Translations under genes and position numbers: made by a program
The notes under the pieces: model-generated
Told to the model about the DNA's origin: nothing
Database searches by the model: none
What the model saw: the letters and a program-made list of their open reading frames with translations, nothing else
In this document: positions 1 to 6,025 of the stretch, in pieces
Position numbering within the stretch: the first letter of the stretch is position 1
How the letters are laid out: the number at the start of each line of letters is the position of its first letter
Assembly (NCBI GenBank): GCA_014729935.1
Contig: WJJB01000333.1
Coordinates: 1 to 8,591, forward strand
Origin: Candidatus Bathyarchaeota archaeon
Lineage (GTDB): Archaea; Asgardarchaeota; Lokiarchaeia; Sigyniarchaeales; Sigyniarchaeaceae
Length of the DNA: 8,591 bases
Direction of reading: 5' to 3'

Positions 1-2
1 GG

Positions 3-629
3 CTCGTGAACGTGCTCATACCTGATACATCGACGCCGTGCGGTCATGCAATGCAATTTTTCTTGGATGCAAATTACAGGGTCCGCGGGTACACTCGCAT
101 CGATTACGTGAATGACCTGAATGTCAATAACGTTTCAAAAGCGTTAGAAAATGGTAGCGTGAAGCCAACTGGTGCAAAGAATCAGGCGGTAAAAATTGCA
201 CCCCCGGCTCAACAATTGGACGAGAAGGACGAGAGCTTGCTATCGGAGAGGGAAATCAAGCTTAAAAGAAAGATAATGTCGATCATCAAGGATTTTGCAA
301 CCAAAGTGGGAGAGGTGAAAGCCATTGCGTGTTTCGATTACGATGGTTACGTGTTTGCAAAGGCACTGAATGATGATATCAAGCTTGAAGAAATCTCCAT
401 GTTATCGGCTGCAATGCTCACGCAATCCACCTTCATGGCGAAATCCCTGAACATGAGAAAACTCGAAAATTTCACCATCACCAGCCGGAATTACATGGTA
501 TCCGTGATGAAAGCGGGTGAACTACTCTTGTTGCTGTATTTCAGCAGGGCGATAAAACCGGGCTTGATGAATTTTTACCTGAAAAACTTGGTAAAGGACA
601 TTGAAAAAGGACAACTCAACTTGACGTGA
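3..629 (+). CDS. Roadblock/LC7 domain protein (5' end probably outside window)
   Basis: The C-terminal half is a Roadblock/LC7 fold, roughly residues 85-200 counted from the GTG at 6. It has an amphipathic first helix (KRKIMSIIKDFATKVGEVKA), then a strand-turn with a small sequence like CFDYDGYVFA. A long helix follows (EEISMLSAAMLTQS), then strands ending in GELLLLLYF and a closing C-terminal helix. In this family such domains act as small-GTPase partners (MglB-like) or scaffold subunits. No GTPase is visible here. The first ~80 residues are not a domain I recognise and include a low-complexity linker around residues 50-80. The reading frame stays open to the left edge with no stop, so the true start may lie upstream. 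In-frame GTG 6, ATG 51 and ATG 276 are alternatives; ATG 276 would give just the Roadblock domain. The protein is cytosolic, with no signal peptide or membrane helix. Roadblock call: good. N-terminus: unknown. Confidence 0.8.
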   Translation, partial: LVNVLIPDTSTPCGHAMQFFLDANYRVRGYTRIDYVNDLNVNNVSKALENGSVKPTGAKNQAVKIAPPAQQLDEKDESLLSEREIKLKRKIMSIIKDFATKVGEVKAIACFDYDGYVFAKALNDDIKLEEISMLSAAMLTQSTFMAKSLNMRKLENFTITSRNYMVSVMKAGELLLLLYFSRAIKPGLMNFYLKNLVKDIEKGQLNLT

Positions 630-688
630 TCCTGATCGCCGGCGAAAAGTGGGAATGACGAATGGAATCGATTCTCATGATGCATATG

Positions 689-696
689 TTTTTTTT
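689..696 (+). terminator. T8 tract, possible archaeal terminator of the Roadblock gene
   Basis: A run of eight T lies about 60 bases after the stop at 629 and before the ATG at 718. Archaeal RNA polymerase often terminates at T-runs without a hairpin. The sequence just before it (GCATATGT, 682-689) is weakly TATA-like and sits at a distance that would suit a near-leaderless transcript beginning at about 718. The two readings are compatible: the end of one unit and the start of the next. This is inferred from sequence only. Confidence 0.3.
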
Positions 697-717
697 GCAC
701 GGGTTCATCCTCTACAT

Positions 718-957
718 ATGTCTCCTGCCAATTGTCCAGAATGCGGTGGTAAAACCAGAAGAGGACCGCAAAACCGCGTGGTATGTGAATCCTGCGGCTT
801 GGCATTGACTCGCAAGGAGATGGAAGAGCTGCGCAGCAAACTCAGGAAGCAAATGGACCTCTACAACGATGAAAAGCAGCAAGATACAAAGTATCGGCGT
901 AAAAAACGCCGGAACAAGGAATATCTTGATTGGTGGACATCCGAACACGAGGATTGA
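718..957 (+). CDS. small Zn-ribbon protein with basic C-terminal tail
   Basis: A 79-residue protein of unknown function. It opens with a treble-clef/zinc-ribbon pair, CPEC at residues 6-9 and CESC at 23-26, in the context CxxCGG...VVCxxCGL. This resembles the zinc ribbons of TFIIB or RNA polymerase subunits, and four cysteines suffice for one Zn. A charged helical segment follows (TRKEMEELRSKLRKQ). A strongly basic patch (KYRRKKRRNK, about residues 60-69) comes next, and the protein ends in EYLDWWTSEHED. The zinc ribbon plus basic tail suggests nucleic-acid or ribosome binding, but that is inference. The start is uncertain. The frame also allows GTG 649 and ATG 655, but those upstream codons span the T8 tract and look non-coding, and neither start has a convincing Shine-Dalgarno site. 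I therefore prefer ATG 718, 12 bases before the first ribbon Asn-Cys. Confidence 0.62.
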   Translation: MSPANCPECGGKTRRGPQNRVVCESCGLALTRKEMEELRSKLRKQMDLYNDEKQQDTKYRRKKRRNKEYLDWWTSEHED

Positions 958-1036
958 AATCTTGAGTGATTAGACAAGCATCTGCCGTCCATGCGAGGTT
1001 GATTCCATCCCCCAACACAACGCGTTAGGTTGACTT

Positions 1037-1053
1037 GGGAATATATCATTCCC
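1037..1053. promoter_or_regulatory. inverted repeat GGGAAT-N5-ATTCCC over a TATA-like core
   Basis: Perfect 6-bp arms (1037-1042 and 1048-1053) enclose ATATC, and the middle reads GAATATATC, which is TATA-like. A further GGGAATG at 1079-1085 pairs with CATTCCC at 1047-1053, and GGGAAT recurs at 1174-1179. The site lies in the 269-base gap before the histidine kinase gene, so it could be a promoter/operator for a transcript with a long leader. The gap (958-1226) otherwise holds no RNA gene I recognise and only tiny open frames. GGGAAT also occurs repeatedly inside genes of this window, so the clustering could be chance. Confidence 0.25.
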
Positions 1054-1226
1054 GTTCCAATCACTGGCTCATTTTCGAGGGAATGCTTGATAATGCTCGC
1101 GACCATGGTGGATGATAATTTCGTGGAACAATACCTTTATTAGGATGCAAAAGAAGAGGATATGGTCTCCAGTGGGAATAGATTTTAGCTTCTCTACCTG
1201 TTACTAACGAAATTGATGATGTGATC

Positions 1227-3227
1227 ATGAAAAGAGTATCTACAATGGATGGAAACATCCCACAATCTGCTTACACACTACGAGAAGTGCTTGATAATAT
1301 CATCATATATGTCATCAACCCTAAAACGATGAAAATAATCCATGCCAACCAGCATTTCAAGGATCTACTTAAACATGATCCAACTGGTTCCTCGTGTCAT
1401 GAAATATTGGCTGGTAGAGATAAACCATGTCCCTATTGCAGTCTCGGCAATGTCTCGAGTGGTGAAAGAAAGGCATCTTCGTTGCACTATAACGAGAAAT
1501 TCCAGAAACTTTACTGGTTCAATAACCGTGAAATCCCGTTTAATGATGAATTACTTGCGTTTAACATCGCCATCGACATCACCGCTCTTGAAGAGACTAG
1601 GAAAGAATTAGAGGAAACACGTGACTCTTTCGAAACCTTGCTGGATAGCCTTCCACAGAAAATTTTCTTGAAGGATAAAGATTCAGTTTACATCTCCTGC
1701 AATAATAATTATGCAGTGGAAATGGGTATCAAGATAGAAAACATTGCAGGGAAGACCGATTTTGATTTTTACCCAGAGAAACTTGCCAAGAAATATATCA
1801 GCGATGACAAGTATATCATCTCAACAGGAAAGGGTATCGAGGCAGAAGAGCCTTATATCAAGGATGGAACCAAATACTGGGTTCATACCATCAAGCAACC
1901 AGTAAAAGATGAACATGGCAACATCACCGGCGTGATTGGTATTTTCTGGGATATCACCGAAGCCAAGCAAGCACGATTCGACCTGGAAAAGAATCAATGG
2001 GAGCTGAACTTCAAGAACAAGTTAACCAACGCGTTCATCACCATCCCGGACAAGGACGTTTATTCGAGTATTCTCGCTATTCTCATGGAAGCTATACGTT
2101 GCAAATATGGTGTATTCGGCTATATCAATGAATCGGGAGATTTAGTGTGCCCGACAATGACCAGGGAAGTATGGTCAGAATGCAATATTCCAGGAAAGGA
2201 TATCGTGTATCCTGAGGAGACCTGGGGAAACTCCATTTGGGCAAGATCCATGAAGGAGAAGAAAGTCATTTACAAGAATGAAAAAGCCAAGGTGCCGGAA
2301 GGTCACATTCCCATTATCAATGCCATAGCAGCTCCAATCATCAATCAAGGACAGGTGATTGGCATGTTCAACCTAGCAAACAAGGACACAAATTTCAACG
2401 AGGTGGATTCACGACTGCTTGCAGACCTTGCAGATTACATTGCACCCATCTTGAACGCGCGGTTGGTACAGGGAAGGGAGGAACAACGGCGACTGGAAGC
2501 AGAACGTGATCTTGATCAAACACTGAAGAAATTGAAAGCATCAAATCAAGATCTCGAGCAATTTGCCTACGTGGCGTCCCATGATTTGCAGGAACCCTTG
2601 CGCATGATTTCAAGCTTCACCCAACTGCTCGCCAAGAAGTTCCAGGATATCATCGACGAGAATGCCAAGGATTACATCGAGTTCATCACAGACGGTACCG
2701 AACGCATGACTCGTCTCATCAATGATCTTCTCCAATTTTCCCGGATTTCGTCCCGTGCCAAGGAATTCTCAAGGGTAAACATCCAAGACATCCTTGATAT
2801 CGTGAAGAAGAATCTCTCTGTGCAAATCGATGCAACCGGTGCGAAAATCACGAGCGATCCACTGCCAAAACTTAGCGGGGACGAAACCCAGTTAATCCAA
2901 ATTTTCCAGAATCTCATCAGCAATGCATTGAAATTCAGGGGTGATGATCCACCCGAGATTCACGTATCAAGTAAAGAGGAGAATGGTTTCTGGATATTCA
3001 GTATTGCCGATAATGGAATAGGAATTGAAAAAAAAGATATCGGGAGATTATTCATGATATTCAAGCGATTGCACAGCCGAAAGGAGTATCCCGGGACAGG
3101 GATTGGACTGGCATCATGCAAGAAAATCGTGGAACGACATGGCGGCAGAATTTGGGTGGAATCGGAAAAGGATGACGGGAGCACGTTCTACTTCTCTATT
3201 CCCAAGTATCCCCAAGCAACGGACTAG
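1227..3227 (+). CDS. soluble sensor histidine kinase, PAS-PAS-GAF-HisKA-HATPase
   Basis: A 666-residue cytosolic kinase with no membrane helix. It is numbered from ATG 1227; GTG 1221 in frame and ATG 1245 are alternatives, and none has a clear Shine-Dalgarno site. Domains in order: PAS-like sensor (~15-120), a second PAS (~130-246, ending in the typical GVIGIFWDITE), and GAF (~260-413, with AAPIINQGQVIGMFNLAN). A coiled connector follows, then HisKA with phospho-acceptor His452 in YVASHDLQEPLRM, a phytochrome-kinase-like dimerisation helix. The HATPase_c domain (~540-662) shows the N box at Asn566, G1 box DNGIGI from Asp595, F box MIFKRLH and G2 box GTGIGLA from Gly623. All catalytic boxes are intact. 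PAS1 carries Cys57, Cys68 and Cys71 in C-x10-CPYC, which could bind metal or respond to redox. No response regulator is encoded nearby, so its output is unknown. It lies 211 bases upstream of the Hdr/glutamate synthase operon with a separate promoter in between. Confidence 0.93.
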   Translation: MKRVSTMDGNIPQSAYTLREVLDNIIIYVINPKTMKIIHANQHFKDLLKHDPTGSSCHEILAGRDKPCPYCSLGNVSSGERKASSLHYNEKFQKLYWFNNREIPFNDELLAFNIAIDITALEETRKELEETRDSFETLLDSLPQKIFLKDKDSVYISCNNNYAVEMGIKIENIAGKTDFDFYPEKLAKKYISDDKYIISTGKGIEAEEPYIKDGTKYWVHTIKQPVKDEHGNITGVIGIFWDITEAKQARFDLEKNQWELNFKNKLTNAFITIPDKDVYSSILAILMEAIRCKYGVFGYINESGDLVCPTMTREVWSECNIPGKDIVYPEETWGNSIWARSMKEKKVIYKNEKAKVPEGHIPIINAIAAPIINQGQVIGMFNLANKDTNFNEVDSRLLADLADYIAPILNARLVQGREEQRRLEAERDLDQTLKKLKASNQDLEQFAYVASHDLQEPLRMISSFTQLLAKKFQDIIDENAKDYIEFITDGTERMTRLINDLLQFSRISSRAKEFSRVNIQDILDIVKKNLSVQIDATGAKITSDPLPKLSGDETQLIQIFQNLISNALKFRGDDPPEIHVSSKEENGFWIFSIADNGIGIEKKDIGRLFMIFKRLHSRKEYPGTGIGLASCKKIVERHGGRIWVESEKDDGSTFYFSIPKYPQATD

Positions 3228-3300
3228 CATAGATCACACCAGCCTTCTTTCATGAATGTAATGAAGCGGGTCAGGAAACAGGTTTAATGTAATTTGTTAG

Positions 3301-3360
3301 TGGTAGTATTGAATAGATTGTAATCAATTTATATAGATATACCATTTTTTGGAACTACCA
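3301..3360 (+). promoter_or_regulatory. promoter of the hdrBC-glutamate synthase operon, with palindromic operator candidates
   Basis: TTTATATAG at 3328-3336 is a good archaeal TATA box; transcription would start near 3355-3360, leaving a leader of roughly 80 bases. Abutting it upstream is ATTG-TAAT-CAAT (3317-3328), a palindrome with perfect 4-bp arms and the size of a helix-turn-helix regulator site. The whole element is bracketed by TGGTAGT (3301-3307) and its exact inverse ACTACCA (3354-3360), so one arm falls near the predicted start site. T6 at 3345-3350 could instead end the kinase transcript. The TATA box is fairly convincing; the operators are guesses. The rest of the 3228-3438 gap shows nothing else. 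Confidence 0.5.
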
Positions 3361-3438
3361 TTCTTGAAACCTATACAAGTTTGAGGTAAATCTTATTAAA
3401 CTCCATGGAATCCCAGACCATACTCGATGTGATATGAC

Positions 3439-4752
3439 ATGAATATTCAAGTTTTTTGGGGATGCTTCATCCCATCCAGGTTCCCGTGGTTGGAGAAATC
3501 CATCAGGCAGGTGCTTGATGCCTTGGGCATTTCATTTGCCGAGAATAACCGTTTTACTTGTTGCCCCGAGCCCCAACTCAAGAATCTCGATGAGGAAAAT
3601 TGGTTCCTTACGGCTGGTAGGAACCTTGCGGTCGCCGAGGAATTGCAGATGGACATTCTCACGCCATGCAATGGTTGCTTTGAAACCTTGAAATCTGTCA
3701 AGATCTTGATGCGAGAACGGGACGATATCAATCGGAAAGTAAATGAGGCACTCTCTACACTACAACCCTCCCTTTCCTTTCGCAACACCATCGACGTGTT
3801 TCACCTGGCAGAATTCTTCTGGCGAATCAAGGAGCGCATCAAGGACAAGATAAGCAAGCCATTGGAGGGTTTGAAGGTGGCGGTGCATTACGGGTGTCAC
3901 TTGATTCGCCCTTCCAGGGAAATTCAGATAGATAATCCATTCGAGCCGAGAATCTTGGACGAGCTTGTAAACTTGCTCGGGGCAGAATCGGTTCAATACA
4001 CGGACAAGTTGCTATGTTGTGGGGGGTCATACGAACGTGCGGGAAACAAGGAAGCAAGCTTGACCACCATCCACCGCAAAATCCAGCACATGCACGAAGC
4101 GGGTGCAGAAGTAATCTTGGTTTCGTGTCCCAATTGCTATTCACAGTTTGAATACGAGCAGCTTGCCTTGGAGCGCCAAGATTACACCTTCAATCTTCCA
4201 GTATTTTTCATCACGGATCTTATTGGCATGGCACTTGGCTTGGAGCCAAGTGACTTGGGAATGGATTATCACGTGATAGATGTCCATCCCGCCTTGAAAT
4301 CCATGAAAAAAATCATGATAACCCGAGAAGAAATACACGATGATTTCGATATTGATGAGATTGAGAAATGTATCAAGTGCAGTGCGTGTGTCGATGACTG
4401 CCCTCCCACGAAGCTCGAATTACTCGACCCCCCAGCCCTTCTTGAAAAGGTAATCTCGGGCCGGTTGGATGAGGTGCTGGAGGATCCCACCCTTTGGAAT
4501 TGCTTGGATTGTTACACGTGCTTGGAAATGTGCCCAGATGGGGTTGGCTTCGTGACTCATCTCAAGAAATTACGAAACATGGCTGCCGAAAGGGGGTTCA
4601 CGACTGATGGCTTCTCTCGCCAAGAAAAGGCATTCAAACGGTTATTGAAAGTTGTACCCGATTCAAAATCGAAACGGAAGAGGCTTGGTTTGCCAGATTT
4701 GAAACCTGCTCATGCAGAAGACTTGAAGGAGAAAATAGAAGAAACAGAATAA
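3439..4752 (+). CDS. HdrB-HdrC fusion protein (heterodisulfide reductase-like, CCG domains plus two [4Fe-4S])
   Basis: A 437-residue iron-sulfur redox protein. Residues 1-~295 match HdrB: two CCG domains with cysteines at 9, 41, 42, 77, 80 (C-x31-CC-x34-CxxC) and at 153, 193, 194, 230, 233 (C-x39-CC-x35-CxxC). These fit the spacing of HdrB ligands for two non-cubane [4Fe-4S] clusters, which cleave disulfides in the methanogen enzyme. Other methanogen-HdrB-like stretches are WGCFIPSR, CCPEP, CNGC, VAVHYGCH and GMALGLEPSDLG. Residues ~300-437 match HdrC: C311, C314, C317, C321-P and C355, C358, C361, C365-P bind two cubane [4Fe-4S] clusters, and the end KSKRKRLGLPDL is HdrC-like. HdrD fuses these parts in the order C then B; here it is B then C. 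The protein is soluble with no heme or membrane part, and HdrA is absent from the window. It starts at ATG 3439 with a weak GTGAT Shine-Dalgarno site at 3429-3433. The next gene follows after 48 bases, so I infer co-transcription and electron transfer to or from the synthase. CoM-S-S-CoB need not be the substrate. Confidence 0.92.
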   Translation: MNIQVFWGCFIPSRFPWLEKSIRQVLDALGISFAENNRFTCCPEPQLKNLDEENWFLTAGRNLAVAEELQMDILTPCNGCFETLKSVKILMRERDDINRKVNEALSTLQPSLSFRNTIDVFHLAEFFWRIKERIKDKISKPLEGLKVAVHYGCHLIRPSREIQIDNPFEPRILDELVNLLGAESVQYTDKLLCCGGSYERAGNKEASLTTIHRKIQHMHEAGAEVILVSCPNCYSQFEYEQLALERQDYTFNLPVFFITDLIGMALGLEPSDLGMDYHVIDVHPALKSMKKIMITREEIHDDFDIDEIEKCIKCSACVDDCPPTKLELLDPPALLEKVISGRLDEVLEDPTLWNCLDCYTCLEMCPDGVGFVTHLKKLRNMAAERGFTTDGFSRQEKAFKRLLKVVPDSKSKRKRLGLPDLKPAHAEDLKEKIEETE

Positions 4753-4785
4753 CCACGAGTTCACGATAATCATGATAATCCATAA

Positions 4786-4791
4786 AGGTGG
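4786..4791 (+). promoter_or_regulatory. Shine-Dalgarno AGGTGG fixing the amidotransferase start
   Basis: AGGTGG lies 9 bases before ATG 4801. It supports a start that leaves 21 residues ahead of the nucleophilic cysteine, so the propeptide is real rather than a mis-called start. Just upstream is a small tandem repeat (GATAATCAT then GATAATCCAT, 4765-4783) of no clear role. Confidence 0.7.
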
Positions 4792-4800
4792 AAAATAAAC

Positions 4801-6024
4801 ATGAAATGGGAAAATTACACCACATATCCCTCATCTTTCAAGGATGACAAGGTGTTTGACGCCTGTGGGATATCGGGGTTCATAAATACTGATGGAAAGA
4901 TAGAAAACGGCGCCAAGGTGGTGGATATGATCACCTGCCTGAAGGATAGGGAAAACGGCCTCGGAGCGGGTTTCGCCGTCTATGGATGTTTCCCGGACCA
5001 AAAAGATGATTATTGCTTCCAGATGATCCTGAATGATATGGAAACGAAAGACGGGGTCAAGCACTTCATGGAAAAGCACGGGAAGGTCACCAAGGAAGAA
5101 CCGATTGATGTTGACGTGGAGGGTTTCGTATCGTTAAATCCACCGGTGTTATGGCGTTTCTTCTACCAACCCGATGAAGATAAAACCATGGGCAATGATG
5201 ACGATTTCATCATGCAACTCCATATGAAAATCAACGATGGGTTCGATCGTAATGCCTTCGTGATGTCTGCTGGAAAGAACATGGCTGTCTTCAAGGGAAA
5301 TGGTTGGTCCTACGAGATTGCTGATTTCTACAAGATTCGAGATTACGAGGGGTACATGTGGCTCGCCCATTCAAGATTCCCGACAAATACACCCGGGAGC
5401 TGGTTCGGGGCGCATCCTTTCAGCTTGCTCTCGTGGAGCGTCATCCATAATGGCGAGATCACGTCTTACGGTACCAACAAGCGGTATTTGGAAATGTTTG
5501 GGTACAAGTGCAACCTGCTCACGGACACGGAAGTCCTTGCATACCTGTTTGACTTGCTAATACGCCGCCACGACATTCCTCCTACCATCGCCACGCTCGC
5601 ATTCAATCCACCATTATATGATACCATCGAAAAGATGACCAAGGAACAGCAAATCGTGGTGAAAAACATCAGGATGGCATACAGATCTGCCATGGTGAAT
5701 GGGCCATTCTCCATTGCGGTGGGTTCGGTGATCCATGATGATCCCACCCTCATCACCTTGACGGATAGGAAGAAACTCCGGCCACAGCTCATTGGCGAGT
5801 CAAGAGATGGGAAGACTTTCTTCGTCAGTTCTGAGGAGGCATCTTTCCAACGGCTCATGATCTCAGAGGAAAATCATGCAGAGATAACGAATGTATGGGC
5901 TCCACGCGCGGGAATGCCATTCATCGCCAGGGTTGGCACTGGACTACTTCGATCAGGAAAAGAGGAACCATTCGAGAAGATCACGTTACATGTTGACGAA
6001 TACCCCCCAGAGGTGAGCATCTAA
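4801..6024 (+). CDS. glutamate synthase, glutamine amidotransferase (class II) subunit, GlxB-like
   Basis: A 407-residue Ntn-type glutaminase that hydrolyses glutamine and passes ammonia to the FMN subunit. The nucleophile is Cys22 in DACGISGFI, so 21 residues must be removed to free its amino group, as in other class II amidotransferases with propeptides. Further conserved parts are GAGFAVYG (about residues 56-63), AHSRFPTNT with Arg192 (equivalent to the glutamine-binding Arg of PurF/GlmS), HNGEI with Asn217-Gly218 (oxyanion hole) and LLTDTEVL with Asp242. Between Cys22 and Arg192 lie about 170 residues, much longer than in PurF. They include an acidic stretch rich in Asp and Glu. I believe the enlarged form is usual for stand-alone archaeal GlxB-type subunits. 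The protein is cytosolic. The stop is one base before the next start, so the two are translationally coupled. An N-methylglutamate synthase subunit (MgsA) is a possible alternative, since it shares this architecture. Confidence 0.92.
   Translation: MKWENYTTYPSSFKDDKVFDACGISGFINTDGKIENGAKVVDMITCLKDRENGLGAGFAVYGCFPDQKDDYCFQMILNDMETKDGVKHFMEKHGKVTKEEPIDVDVEGFVSLNPPVLWRFFYQPDEDKTMGNDDDFIMQLHMKINDGFDRNAFVMSAGKNMAVFKGNGWSYEIADFYKIRDYEGYMWLAHSRFPTNTPGSWFGAHPFSLLSWSVIHNGEITSYGTNKRYLEMFGYKCNLLTDTEVLAYLFDLLIRRHDIPPTIATLAFNPPLYDTIEKMTKEQQIVVKNIRMAYRSAMVNGPFSIAVGSVIHDDPTLITLTDRKKLRPQLIGESRDGKTFFVSSEEASFQRLMISEENHAEITNVWAPRAGMPFIARVGTGLLRSGKEEPFEKITLHVDEYPPEVSI
6010..6015 (+). promoter_or_regulatory. Shine-Dalgarno GAGGTG inside the end of the amidotransferase gene
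   Basis: GAGGTG falls within the last codons of the upstream gene, 10 bases before ATG 6026. Together with the one-base gap after TAA (6022-6024), it fixes the start of the FMN subunit and points to coupled translation of the two subunits. Confidence 0.65.
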
Positions 6025-6025
6025 C

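Noticed and set aside
649..717. Upstream extension of the Zn-ribbon gene to GTG 649 or ATG 655
   Set aside because: The added codons cross a T8 tract, show no domain and have no good Shine-Dalgarno site; ATG 718 sits right before the ribbon. Not excluded.
3447..3791. 114-codon minus-strand frame over the HdrB region
   Set aside because: Antisense to a frame with a full set of HdrB cysteines; no independent evidence.
3439..4752. GlpC/LutA-type CCG protein (glycerol-3-phosphate or lactate oxidation)
   Set aside because: Those also combine CCG and 4Fe-4S parts, but the CCPEP, CNGC and VHYGCH stretches and the KRKRLGLP end match HdrB/HdrC much better, and no dehydrogenase gene is adjacent.
4765..4783. 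Tandem GATAATCAT/GATAATCCAT repeat
   Set aside because: Only two imperfect 9-10-base units in a 48-base spacer next to the Shine-Dalgarno site; too little to call a regulatory or mobile repeat.
5466..5858. 130-codon open frame on the minus strand
   Set aside because: It lies entirely inside the amidotransferase gene, whose motifs are unmistakable; the protein resembles no family and has no upstream signals.
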